Part shown: piece by piece, positions 10,866 through 22,349 of the stretch | Numbering within the stretch: position 1 is the stretch's first letter | How the letters are laid out: each line of letters begins with the position of its first letter | Assembly (NCBI GenBank): GCA_021014945.1 | Contig: MU266561.1 | Coordinates: 1 to 42,217, forward strand | Length of the DNA stretch: 42,217 bases | Direction: 5' to 3' | DNA from: Leucogyrophana mollusca | Taxonomy: Eukaryota; Basidiomycota; Agaricomycetes; Boletales | Notes under the pieces: model-generated | The model's input: the letters and a program-made list of their open reading frames with translations, nothing else | What the model was told of the DNA's origin: nothing | Databases searched by the model: none | Position numbers and translations under genes: made by a program

Positions 10866-12421
10866 ATGTTCTCCCCAGGATCCGGGACGATCGATCCCAA
10901 CGTTCTTTCACTACCATCCGATGGTGTTCGACAGCTACCCTCACCCAGCAACATCGAACGTCCGCTATCACCGGCCTCTTATCTCGCCCTCTACCACAGC
11001 GGGCGGGTGCCAACCCCCCCCCCGGGCAAGCTACAACCTCAACCGCATCGTCGTTCACGGTCGAGAACGCGTGATATCGCGCCTTCCATCCAGGGCCACT
11101 GCCGCCCTGCCGTCTGGGAGCATCGCTCCGCCGCCGACTCAACCGCACCACCAGACTCTGGAACCAGTCTATCGGCCACCGCCACCCCAATCCTGGCCGC
11201 CGATGGGCGCCGTGCACCACCAAGGCGCATTCTATTGGCCACCACCACCCCAACTCCAGCCGCCGATGAGCGCCGTGCACCATCAAGGCGCGTTCGCGGT
11301 GGGCAACAACGCGCCACTCCCAGCCGGACCCAGTACGCTCCCTCAGATTCCTGTCGCCGCACCCGCTCCGCGGCCCTTAGTAAACTTCAGCCAACATTGG
11401 CCCCCGCCGAGCCCAACGCCACCGCCACAGGACCCGGTGGGTAAGTGATTCCCGCTCCGTGTCAACCTCCGACGTTAACAGTGATTTGAAGCGGTTGACG
11501 TCGCCGGACCACATCGCTCCCAGCCCACCGAGATGTCTCCGGCGGTTCGATGCCTTTCGAGCGAGGAGCGCGAGAGCTTAGTTGTCGACATGGCGAAAAC
11601 GAACCTTCACGTACACACCCTTTACCAGAACATGCATCTGACGAAAAGCGAGCGGCATACACACTCGATGTTACTTCTGACAAGGGCGCGAGAGGACGCC
11701 GGCATCCCAGGTACGTACAGCGTGGCCTTCGACGACAACAAGCGTCTTGACGAATACATTATACAGCTCCTTCGCTTCCGATTAGTGACGCAATGCAGAG
11801 AAAGGTACAATCGTTCCCCACGCCCTTTACAGCATAATGAGTACTCTCTAGTTATATAAAACCCAAAGCGAGCTCCGAAGGTCCATCCGCTCCTGGAGCC
11901 ACACCCTGCTGACGCGCCTTACCTCGGCGGGCGGCCCTTGGCCCCTACCAGCTGGTGAACGCTACTCGTGGGCTCATACGAGCACCGCGACCGGGGTAAG
12001 CCGTTAATTATAGTCGATCTTGGCGCGAATTGAATAATATTGAGCAAATCAACCGTTGGTCCCACCCGCTCATCGGGATCTGGTTGGACGAGTGCATGTT
12101 CACTCGATACAAAACCGAAACCCTGATTTGGCTCGCCGCTTCCTCACCCTCGCCTTTGCGACCCCCGCGCTGTCTTGTAACGTTCGCGATTATGACGGTG
12201 AGTCGACTTGGATTTATTCAATGGCACGAGGCTGAAACGCACTTAAGATTCAAGACTCGATCGACCAAAAGTTACCCGGGTACAATCCCAACAGCCGCAA
12301 GGCTGTTGAGGCGGCAGAGTATCAGAGGCTCCATCTCAATCTTAATCTCGACCTCCAAGACCCAGCGACGGAAGCAAACGTGAATCTGATCCACGGCGAC
12401 CTGATGATCCAGGGGAGGTAA
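10866..12421 (+). CDS. Pro-rich N-terminus, helical C-terminus; orphan protein
   Basis: Exons that splice in frame: up to 11440, 11492-11804, 11869-11995, 12045-12197 and 12248-12421. The first exon is Pro-rich with a 63-nt tandem repeat (AVHHQGAF twice). The second carries the most protein-like block, SSEERESLVVDMAKTNLHVH, then SERHTHSMLLLTRAREDAGI. The last reads YNPNSRKAVEAAEYQRLHL and ends MIQGR. From 10866 the frame reads naturally up to a run of ten C at 11014-11023. After that run the frame that joins to exon 2 is the one opening at 10921. The gene therefore either starts at 10921 or has a homopolymer indel. I do not recognise the family. It lies directly upstream of the Plavaka element and might be an accessory gene of it, but no shared boundary was found. 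Confidence 0.5.
11172..11295 (+). repeat. Two-copy 63-nt coding tandem repeat
   Basis: Two adjacent units with a 63-base period encode a Pro-rich segment followed by PPMGAVHHQGAF and PPMSAVHHQGAF. The period is a multiple of three, so the repeat preserves the frame of the host gene. Confidence 0.8.
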
Positions 12422-12836
12422 GCACCTCATGCGTTGAATGGGCGCCTGGCCCCTGATCTATTAGCGGAATAGGAGGCGCTTGATTAGCCCTCAGTTGGCG
12501 TTTGGATCATGAATGTGTTTCGTTGCTACGTTCACTCGAAAAGCCTCTGTTCGTTTACATATCACTTCTCGGGTTCATAACAATATGGATGCGTATGTAA
12601 CAAGTGTAACTATAGGGCTAAAGGCCCCACCAGCTCTATAAACGAGGATTTCAATGATTTGCTCAAGTTGATAAGTATATGCTTACATAAGCGGAATGCG
12701 CTCCCCACGAGTTCTTTAGTATCACCCGCTGGAACACTGAAACGGTAGACCATCCTACCAGACCCACGACAAATCGATGGCGCGTTGTCACCGGCGCACA
12801 CACCTCCGTCTCATAATTCTAATCATTGTCGTGTTT
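12422..12836. other. 5' flank of the Plavaka transposase
   Basis: No coding frame. It should hold the promoter and possibly the left terminal inverted repeat of the element. I looked for a match to the 3' flank and found none I could defend. Confidence 0.35.
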
Positions 12837-15800
12837 ATGGTGTCAACATTTGCGTGCGGTGGCGGCTCATGCTCCCGGAAGTTTGACGATCAACGCGGGC
12901 TCACCAAGCATAGAAAAAGTTGCGACTCCTACCGGAGAACTGCTATCGCAGCCTCATTAAAGCGGCAGGAGCGGGCGAAAGTGCTCGAGAGGCGACGCGC
13001 GCAGTCAAGTCACAATACGGTGAGTCCGTATCATACTACGTCGCTGGCAAACTAGTATTTATGGGTATTATAGACCGCTCCTATTGACCATGCAGGCAAT
13101 GTTGGAGACGCGGACTCGGGAACGCAAGCCGGCCTAGTTGCTGTCACGGTTGGAGCCTCTTCCAGTTTGATGGACGTCGATCCTCCGGCAGGCAACGAAA
13201 CTTGTGTCGACACGGGGGCGTTTCGGTCGCTTCCAATCTCCCCGTCAGGACTCGTTTCACCCACCGATAACTCGATACCTACCAGCGCTGGTCAGCATCA
13301 AGACGTTCCTATGCCAGATGCCGTAGATGACGCTGATCGCCCAGCATCTGTGAGCGAAGATGTTCGAGCGGCTAATGATAACGCAAGTTGTAAGTTTCAC
13401 TTTACTGGCGTCCACAGCTGTTGACCGTCAACACTTCTAGCGAGCCGAAGGCCTCGACGCACTATCCGCTTGCCCCGAAGATTCATCGACGAGCCACCAC
13501 CAGAGCCTGCGCTCCGACTTCTACCCCAAGCTGCCGAACCTCCCCAGCCTAGCATCGTACGTCGAGTTATACTCCATGTGCGCGACACTATGCGCACTGC
13601 AATCAATTCCTTCGGACTTCTACGTGAATACCCCCACCGCCCATCTTTTGAACCCGACCTTTCTGTTCCTACTAAAGACCTTTCTGTCTCATCTCGTCTA
13701 CCGGCAAAAGACCAAGAGGACCTGTCACCCGAGGATCCCTCACCCGGTTCTCCACATCCTTTCCCAAACATGACGATCTATCGCCTTATTCAATGGATGA
13801 ACTCCGGAAGCAAGCAAAAATCTGAGGGAGAAATAACGCGGCTGGTGAAGGATGTCTTGCTGGCTGAGGATTTTAACGTCGCAGATCTGAAGGGGTTCAG
13901 TTCCAAGAAATATCTCAAGTTGCTGGATAGCCACAAGCGTGACACATCGCACCCGAACGCAACGTCTTTCCCCGACGACTGGAAAGAAGAAACTGTTACG
14001 ATACAGATACCGACGAGGGACAAGGACCCTTCTGGAATGGGCAAAACGTACTCCGTTCCCGGATTCCATTTCCGCCCCCTGGTCGGGGTCATTCGAGCAG
14101 CATTCGCCGAGGCGCAAGCCAAAGCCTTTCATCTGTCACCTTTCAAGAGATTCTGGACGAGCTCCGTCGACGGAACGGAACAGCGTGTATATGACGAGCT
14201 ATATACCTCTGACGCGTGGCTTGAGGCACACAACGAGCTCCAGAAACAACCATTTCAACCCGGGTGCAAGTTGGAGCGAGTGATCGCGGGTCTCATGTTG
14301 TTTTCAGACGCTACACATCTTGCCGACTTTGGCACAGCAAAAGCATGGCCGCTATATCTATATTTTGGGAATCTGTCCAAGTATGTTCGAGCGTCACCTA
14401 CCTCAGGCGCGTGCCATCTGGTCGGATTTTTGCCCTTGGTGCGTGTCACCCGGGCAAAAGGTTATCTCTTGAATATGTTCTTATGCTCTTCCCACCAACC
14501 CAGCTTCCGGACAGCGTCCAAGAAGTCATCAGTACCCTTAACAAAATGTCAAGGAAAGCGATATCGGCTCTTAACGCACATTGCCGACGGGAACTTTTTC
14601 ATGCATGCTGGAACACTCTAATGGATGACGAATTTCTCGAGGCCTATCGCCATGGGATTGTCGTCCGCTGCGCGGATGGAATTTTAAGGCGGATTTTCCC
14701 TCGTCTGTTCACATACTCCGCCGACTATCCGGAGAAGTCAGTCGCAATTTTCCGTTCTTACGCAAACACAGCTAACACCGTCGCAGAATCCTTCTTGCCA
14801 CGGTCAAAGATTTGGGTCGCTGTCCTTGTCCACGATGCTATACATTGAAATCTCTTGCGGATAATGTCGGCTTGTTGAGAGATATGCGATCACGGTTAAC
14901 CCAGTGTCGACAATATTCGCTGGAGAAGATCCGAAGGGCTAGGGATTTCATCTACAAATCCGGGTTTGCTCTGGACGGGCCCGCCATCGACCGCGTCCTC
15001 AAGCCTGAATCATGGGTTCCTACGATTGTCTGTTCTCCTCGATCTCCGTTTCATGAGCTTTATCTCACGTTCTGGCCAGAACGCGTTCGCGCAAAAACTT
15101 GGCCCTCTCGGTCTGGACCCCTTTCGAATGCTTGTCGTCGATTTCATGCATGAGTGCGAGCTGGGGACCTGGAAAGCCCTTTTCACGCATCTCATTCGTC
15201 TGCTGTACGCACTTCCACAGGGAGAACAGCACGTTGCAGAGCTCAACCGAAGGTAACAATCATGCGTTTTCTCGGACACAAAAACTCACAATTATGATCA
15301 CAGATTTCGGCTGATACCCACCTATGGGCGCGGTGTGATTCGTCGCTTTTCGAACAACACGTCTCAAATGAAGAGATTAGCCGCAAGAGACTTCGAAGAC
15401 ATACTGCAGGTTTGTACGTTTCACGTTCAGATGTCGTCGAATGTATTCACACTTCTTGGTAGTGCGCAATGCCGACGTTTGAAGGCCTTTTCCCTCGAAC
15501 GCACAATGAAATCATCTTAACCCTACTGTATCGATTTGCGGAGTGGCACGCGTACGCAAAGTTGCGGCTGCACACTGATTCCACGTTGGATCTTATGAGC
15601 GATACATTCACGGCGCTCACGAAACAACTGCGGCTATTTCGCAAAAAGACTTGTGGCGACTTTCATACAGTTGAGCTTCCCAAGGAGAAGGATGCTCGTG
15701 CGCGAAGGAAGAAAGGGAAGAAGGCTTCGACCGGCGAGTCTGCTCCGAGATTGAAGCAATTCAACTTGCGCACCTATAAGTTCCATGCGCTTGGGGATTA

Positions 15801-17238
15801 TGTGCGAACAATCAGGCTCTTCGGCACCACAGACTCATACACCACACAAATCGTAAGTCGTCGGCGTCTGTCAGTTTTGATCAATGCACCTCAGCTCGCG
15901 CGGTTTAGGGCGAACTAGCTCATCGCGCAATCAAGGCATTCTATTCGCTTACGAACAAGAATAACACGAATAAAGATCTCGCAAAACATGAGCACCGCAG
16001 AAGGCGCTTGCGGCGTATGCGGGAGTCGAGCGCACTAGACAATCGGCCCTCCCCCGAAAATGATCTTCCTCCACCTGACCCTTGCTTGCACCACCAGATT
16101 TCCAAGACTCGCAACGACCCCAAAGATATCTTCAAAATGCTGCAGTTGCACAAAGAGGACCCCGCGGGCGAGGTAAAGATACATCGACATTATCTGGCAC
16201 CTTAACCAAATCTCTTCACAGAGATTCATTCCGAAACTTAAAGATCATATCTTGTATCGGCTTCAAGGCCTGGACTTCAACGGCGACGAATACGATTTCA
16301 CTGACGCTCAGCGCAATAGCATAGTTATCCCAAATAACATACTATTCGAATCCAAGACGTTGAGGGTGAATTACACCACTTACGACCTTCGTCGCGAAGA
16401 GGATTCAATTAACTCACGCAATCATAACGGTGTTATGGTTCTATCCCGCGAGGCGGATGTCCCTTACTGGTATGCAAAAATACTCAACGTGTTTCATGTC
16501 GATGTCCTACACATCGACCCCGAGAGCGGTGAGCCTTCCAGGCACTACCTCGATATCCTCTGGGTTCGCTGGTTTGGAGAGATGCCCGGTTATCGCTCGG
16601 GCACGAAAGCCGCTCGCCTTCCCAAAATTGGCTTCGTACCTGCGGAAGATAGTTTAGCGTTTGGTTTTCTCGACCCTGCATTGGTGATACGTGGTTGTCA
16701 CTTGATCCCGTGTTTCGCAGATGGACGAACGGCGGAGTTGCTTCGATACGGTACTTCGGCGGGCCGCATGGCAGATGAGGTGGACGACTGGGTTGCTTAC
16801 TATGTCAATATGTACGTTGCAAACCACTCTGTGTGCACTCCATTGTAAAATGACCTGCAAATTGTTTTCAGCTTCGTCGATCGCGATATGTTCATGCGTT
16901 ACGTGCATGGGGGGGGCGTCGGGCACCGCCATCAAAGCCCTGAGAATACTGATGATGCAGCGGACATCACTCAAGATGATCATGATAGCGACGAAGAAAA
17001 AATGGAACATGATGACGAAGATATTGACGTCGTTGGTGGCTTGGGGGACGGGGACCGCGATGACGCCTCGAACCGCTCCGACGACGAAAGTGACGATGGG
17101 GAGGACGGGAGTGAGGATGACGAAGATGACGACGACGACGAGGACGAGGACGAGGACGAGGACGAAGATGATGAGGATGAAGATGACGAGGACGAGGACG
17201 AAGATGACGAGGACGAAAATAACGAATTCTCATTTTAA
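12837..17238 (+). mobile_element. Plavaka (CACTA-like) transposase, all exons in frame
   Basis: Eleven exons splice in frame: 12837-13019, 13074-13389, 13441-14438, 14504-14736, 14787-15027, 15080-15252, 15304-15409, 15463-15852, 15909-16172, 16222-16811 and 16872-17238. The N-terminus has a zinc-finger-like motif (CGGGSCSRKFDDQRGLTKH). The core has family-typical blocks: RVYDELYTSDAWLEAH, LFSDATHLADFGTAKAWPLY, YFGNLSKYVRASPTSGACH, YSADYPEK, DLGRCPCPRC, DFMHECELGTWKALFTHL, AEWHAYAKLRLHTD and HALGDYVRTIRLFGTTDSY. A C-terminal region follows with LRVNYTTYDLRR, ILWVRWFGE and FVDRDMFMRYVHGGGVGHRH. The protein ends in a run of Asp/Glu about 70 residues long. These blocks match Plavaka transposases, cut-and-paste elements abundant in Agaricomycetes. 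No stop or frameshift was found, so the copy may be able to produce transposase. The terminal repeats were not located. Confidence 0.9.
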
Positions 17239-18600
17239 CTGCATTCGAGGTGCGTCCGCGACAACGATGTCAGTCCTCTTGATGTTGCTCGCACTCAATT
17301 ACTCAGTCAGGTCCCTTGGTGTTTGTCTGTCAGCTTGTCAATCCCCCACCCCCAGTTCGAGTACTGCACCGTTTGTCGTCGATCGATATCCAGAAGAGCA
17401 TAATCCTAAGACAATGCGTACATGACTTTCGACGCAACTTCCATCTCTTCCTAACGCTAATTAGGCTTATCTACGAACACCTGTTGCAAGGATACGTCCG
17501 CCAGTCTTACTGGATAGCGGCGCTTTTGCACAAATTCGGATACATCATATGTGCACTCCCTACCACACTTCGAATATTAATGTCCAGAATAATACTCTAG
17601 CACTCAATCTCATGCCGAGGACAAGGTTAGATCCCCAAACCTTACAGCCCTTGAGGCGAGAGTACCTAGCCATTGCAAGCTCAAGGCGATGTCACTGTAC
17701 GAGTGATCACACCAATGCCTCGACTGCTGATTCAGATCATTTCCATCGGGATTGGTTGTCGAATTCCAGCCGTACAGTTTGTAGCCTATCTGAGGCGGAA
17801 CTACCTAACCATTGTACGTATAATACAATGTGAAGACGACGCCTTTACAGGAATCAGCCATGATACAGAAAGGCTCGAGATTCTCTCCCTCCAGGCTGCG
17901 ACTTACATTGATATTCCAATCTGATCGTCTATAAGTCTCAGGTCGCTATCTCCCTGTAGCCAGGTTAGCAGGTTTCATTACAAAGACGGATTCACACAAC
18001 ACATTCCCTTTGACCGCATATGTGCCGCAGAGATATAATCCACGCCAGAGGCCTGATAGTTAGTTAACAAAGTCGACAATATATTTGCGACGTTTATCAA
18101 CTGCTAGGTATTTGGCTGAAGTTGCCATGTGAGTGATAAAGGGTGGCAAAGCATTGGAATGGCCAGTCATCTGGATGCGGGGTTGAAACTAACACCTGGT
18201 TATGTCATGTTATCACTGGTTCATTGATGGTTACCTTCGTCCCGACTGACCAACATGTTTAATCATGGTCTCCAGTCTCTGGCGACCTCGCTCTGTCTGA
18301 ACCGGTTCGTCCTCCGTTTGCTTCAGCTTCATTTAATTCGTTGACTCTTCCGCCTCATATCTCGCACAGCTGTACGTCTAATAATTTGAATCTTATTGCT
18401 GGTCGTTGTGCTCACATCGACCTCCCCCCACCGGCATCAGGTGTAAGCCCCCAAGCGATGTGGTGCTGATTGGTTCCGTTTCAACATAAAATATCGACAG
18501 GTCTCAATTTATACCTTGTTCAGTCTTGGGCACCTTTCGTGACTGGCCTGGCAAGTGACGGTGAGAACTTCGAGTTCTCGTTTCCGTTGGTTAGGATCTG
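17239..18600. other. 3' flank of the Plavaka element
   Basis: No supported gene. Two related stretches, near 17651 and 17791, share a GAGGCG...TACCTA.CCATTG pattern and may be subterminal repeats of the element. The missing N-terminal exons of the next gene were searched for in 18250-18600 without success. Confidence 0.35.
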
Positions 18601-19476
18601 AACAAATGGACAGGGATCATGATATTGCGTGTGTATGCGATGTATGAAAATTCGAAGAAAATTCTCCTATTCTTGCTCGTATGTTTCCTGGCACGGGTGA
18701 TTGCCCTTGCGACCATTCTTGCACTGGCTGTCGGTCCGACCAGTGGCATTTCTGGTGAGTTATACATCGCCCCTGATACCCCAACGTTCAACGCGCCTTG
18801 TGCACTGGAAACAGCCACCGAGTATCTCCTGTCTGGCACCTACTTTTGCTCAGTCGCCCCAAACACGGCCTACGCGAACTTCACCGTCATTCCGACCCTG
18901 TTCTTCGAGATCATTCTTTTCGCTCTGGCAGCGAGGTGCTCCTTCAAACATGCTGCCGAGTTGCGTCGATCGCCTCAGGGTTGGAAAGCCAACGAATGCA
19001 TGAAGGTTCTACTCAGAGATAGCATCCTTTTCTTTTTAATGTCAGTGATTCTTTCACGAACGAGATGCATGTGCTGTGCTGAATCTTGGGACAGGAACTT
19101 GGCTGCGGGAGGATTCAACGTCGCTCTCTGGGCTAATCAAAGTGTGGGTGACTTCGACCCACCTGTCGTCCTGACTAAGGACACTGCTGAACCGTGATTT
19201 CAGGGGAATGGGTCGTACATCTACGGGGGCATAAGCAACACGTTCCTTGGCATCGAGCCCTTCCTTCTTGCGCCCCGTTTGGTCCTCAGCTTTCGAGCTC
19301 ATCACGAGCAGCTCGTGGTGGACTCGGATTTTGCCACTCAGGTGGAGAGCATGGTGTTTCAGGCTGGAGTGCAGATGAGCGTCGAGGATAGCTGGGAAAC
19401 GACTGCCGCGGTACGTGATATCGAGCTACGGAACATCAGGGCTCCCACGAAGCTGCAGTATGGGTCAGGGGTCTAA
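18601..19476 (+). CDS. DUF6533-like 7TM protein, C-terminal part
   Basis: Three exons join in frame: about 18601-19040, 19095-19143 and 19204-19476. They read ILRVYAMYENSKKILLFLLV, then further hydrophobic stretches (TVIPTLFFEIILFALAARC, LLRDSILFFLM and AAGGFNVALWA), and a cytosolic tail beginning APRLVLSFRAHHEQL. This order (charged loop after a third helix, conserved LRVYA(L/M)Y, tail with RLVL..R) is what I know from the large basidiomycete family of DUF6533 orphan membrane proteins. The usual first two or three helices and their DUF6533 signature are not recognisable upstream. The gene is therefore either 5'-truncated or has N-terminal exons too diverged to join. Ligand and role unknown. 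Confidence 0.65.
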
Positions 19477-19574
19477 GATGGTTATGACTAAGTGTAATGT
19501 ATACGAGTTTTGTTCCCAAAGGAAATGGGAGTGGGTCGTTGTAAGATGGTGCCTTCCTTTGCGCCTGCGGTTAA

Positions 19575-22349
19575 CTACGCTTCTGCCCGATCAACTGCCT
19601 TGATCCCGTCCGCTAAACATACGTCGAACATCCCGGCTGCTCGAAGGTTGTCCACCGTAGGCTCCTCCACGGCCTCTAAGCCTTCTCTCAAATCGGGCAG
19701 ATGAACGGCAAGCCAGAGCAGTTCCAAGACGCCGGCACTTTTTATTGCGGGGGCAGTGCGAGTCTTACGTGCCCTAGGTGCGCCCGTCATTATGACAGCC
19801 AGAATGATAGAAGCAAGAGAAGCAACTGTTGCAAATATCAACTAGGGATATGATTGGGCTCAGACGTGCGAATCCCAATAAAGGAAAGGTGCTCACCGGG
19901 ACAAGATTTATCTGAAAGCACCGAGCTGAGTGAATGTCCATTGAATCGATCGGCGAGGACTCACGTTCAGCCGCCATTGTAACGTGTACTGCGTCACGTT
20001 GGTCTGTCCAGTCGAACTCGCAAACCCTCCGCCTCCTTCACCGAGCTGACCGGCTATATGAATGCGCATAAGTAGGCGCGCAGTGCATCAGGGGCTGACT
20101 TGCGCCAAGATTGGACATACCCATCCATATAGCCTCAGCGGTCATCAGGGCGATTGCGCTCTCGAGCTGGTACGGGCTCAAGGTAAAAGTCGGATTGGTA
20201 CTAGGCGAGTTGTACGAGGTCTGGCCCGTCACAATAGCGCTCGCATTGAGTCCGAGCAAAGACATCATGTAGCTGGTTGCCACAACAATTTCAGTTGCGA
20301 AAGGACACGGGCATGGGAGAAGCGTACACATCCAGTACCGACAGGGAGCCGGAAGGAGAAGGACCTGGGTTCGCGAGGGATACAAGATCTGCAGCTCCAG
20401 CAGCGGTGCTGATCTGCGTTCAAATCAGCTTGAACTCTAGACTGCGCACACAAGAAAGATCCGCGACGCACTGCTCTGTCTAGGTTCGAGGCATTCTTGG
20501 GGTTCCACAGCGGCCATTGAGATGATTGTGTCTCCTGTGATGGGATTGTTTCCTGGAGCTGGTTCGACTGTGCATCAACGGAGGCATTTGTCGTCGATGT
20601 TGACAATGAGCATGCTGCGAAATACACTTCGGTGATTGTTGTAAGAACAGAGTAGGGTGTGGTATCTGGGCGTACCCCCAATAACCCCCAAAAGCAATAC
20701 ATGTGAAAAGAGATCTCACTTGTGGCATAGTAGCTCCAGTTCATCGGAACAACTGTCTCGCTGCGAACAGAGGGGTCCATGTTCATCGCTGTTGACAACA
20801 TGAAAAACACGTTGTATTGACATAAAGTGCACTGACCACGGAAGTTAAGTAGTCATTCTATTAGCAGAAGTGAATTTGTGACCTGATTCGGTTCATATTC
20901 GGCGTAGTCAATTGCTGCAGTCGTGATCATCCAGACCTGATCTTTCCCTGTGGTGCATCGTATGGGACAATTTGAACAATATGAAGTATGTCGGCGGACG
21001 TACCAGGTGGAACTAGTGAATTCAATGTGATTGCAGTATTGTCATCCACTACCGATAGAACGTCCAATGAGCTCGAGTTAATCAATTGATAGCCCGTCAC
21101 GTTATGAAGCAAGCCACATGATGCATTGACGGTGGTGGCATTGACCGTTGCATTACCGACGCCAGAATTCGGAGACAATGTGTCGTAGACTGTAGTATTG
21201 GACAACCCCGCGGTACTGAGGATAGGCAACTGGCGGATAGTGGAAACAGGGGTGGTGATAGACTGCCAGTCCAAGTCGATCAGGTCAGTTGATTCATTCG
21301 GCCACCCAATGGTGGTGGGAACAGGTACCGAAGATGTAGCGTTGAATGTTTGGAATTGAATGAGCGATGACGATGTGATGTGGAGGATAAATACGGAAAG
21401 GAGATATGTAGTAATTGCGAGTGTTGACCATGGCGAGGATGCGACTTTCGTTTGGTCCCAGAGACTGAACAGGGCAGAGCCAATGCCGATCCAAGCCCCT
21501 GATGCATCGTGAATTGAGGTTAGTTTCTGACGCCGAGAAAAATTGCGCAACAACGACAAGCGTTGGGTAAAAAAGACCAGGATCGCGGTGTACAACTTAA
21601 GTGATCAATAAGCAACTCGAAAAGGGAAGAACGAGGTTGTCGGAACTGCATACCGTATAGAATGCTTGGAGCGAGATGCTCAAGACTGTTGTTAGGACGT
21701 TCACACTCGATGAGGACGCGACGGTTATCCGATGCTCAACGTGGGTCGTGTATGCTACCAGAAGAACGAGGTGCCACACAAGTAAGAGCCCATGCAGGCA
21801 ATAGCACGCGCGGCGCGGCGTGCGATCGAAGTCTGTGTCCCCACTGAAGGCCAACGTCGGACTCTGCGCAATGATGTTTCCTTCTAGAGTGATTCCACTG
21901 AGAGACGGTTCAGTCTCGGCGACGTCATTAAGAGAACACGCACCTTTATCTAATATGCGATCGTCATCCGTGGAGGCACTGTCAGTCTGCGATTCTGAAT
22001 CGACCGAGCCGACTTGAGCAGCAGAAGTGTTGGGACTAATGCAACGAGTTACCGCCGCATGCCGAGCAAGAAAGCCAAAAAATGGGGCTGGCATCTTAAG
22101 ATTGTGGAAAGCAAGGGATACGACAATAACAGCAGAAATCGAAATCCGAAGGGGGAGGCGGAGGTGTGCATATTGCCCCCTTACGATGATGGTCATTTTA
22201 ACTATCACCGTGCCCCACAGCATCTGGGGAACGGGCATCAAAGATCTCTGATGCCAGCGGAGGGCGGCGAGATCCGCTGATGCGCATGCGGGTCTATTGT
22301 CAAGAGTCAATGAGGTTATCAGGTTATCTTGTCCAGTGTCATTCGCCAC
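19575..22349 (-). CDS. Large orphan membrane protein with Asn-rich ectodomain
   Basis: The N-terminal exon (22349 to about 21660) has hydrophobic segments, an acidic Ser-rich loop, then LLLVWHLVLLVAYTTHV and VNVLTTVLSISLQAFYT. It splices to the frame at 21595, which reads LYTAILVFFTQRLSL, HDASGAWIGIGSALFSLW and a helix before LIQFQTFNATSSVPVPTTIGW. An Asn/Thr-rich region with many N-x-S/T sequons follows, then smaller exons (20810-20470, 20400-20330, 20277-20121, 20053-19965, 19911-19897). The last exon, 19841-19575, gives a final membrane helix and LLWLAVHLPDLREGLE with DNLRAAGMFDVCLADG. I recognise this arrangement as a widespread Agaricomycete uncharacterised membrane protein. Several central junctions are approximate and the true start is unsure: the frame has no early ATG, so an upstream exon may exist. 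Confidence 0.7.
19897..19911 (-). other. 15-nt microexon
   Basis: Encodes INLVP between a 53-nt intron (19964-19912) and a 55-nt intron (19896-19842), both GT..AG and phase 0. It joins WRLN to LIFATVASLAS at the start of the last membrane helix. Skipping it keeps the frame. Confidence 0.65.

Noticed and set aside
10699..11286. Minus-strand frame with repeated MVHGAHRR-like units
   Set aside because: Antisense to the Pro-rich plus gene; the repetition comes from the 63-nt coding repeat, and the plus strand has consistent splicing.
16967..17233. Arg/Pro/His-rich minus-strand frame
   Set aside because: It is the mirror of the Asp/Glu-coding tail of the Plavaka transposase; low-complexity antisense frames stay open by composition.
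18250..18600. N-terminal exons of the 7TM protein
   Set aside because: No frame with DUF6533-like helices joined to the exon at 18601; stops intervene in the best candidate.
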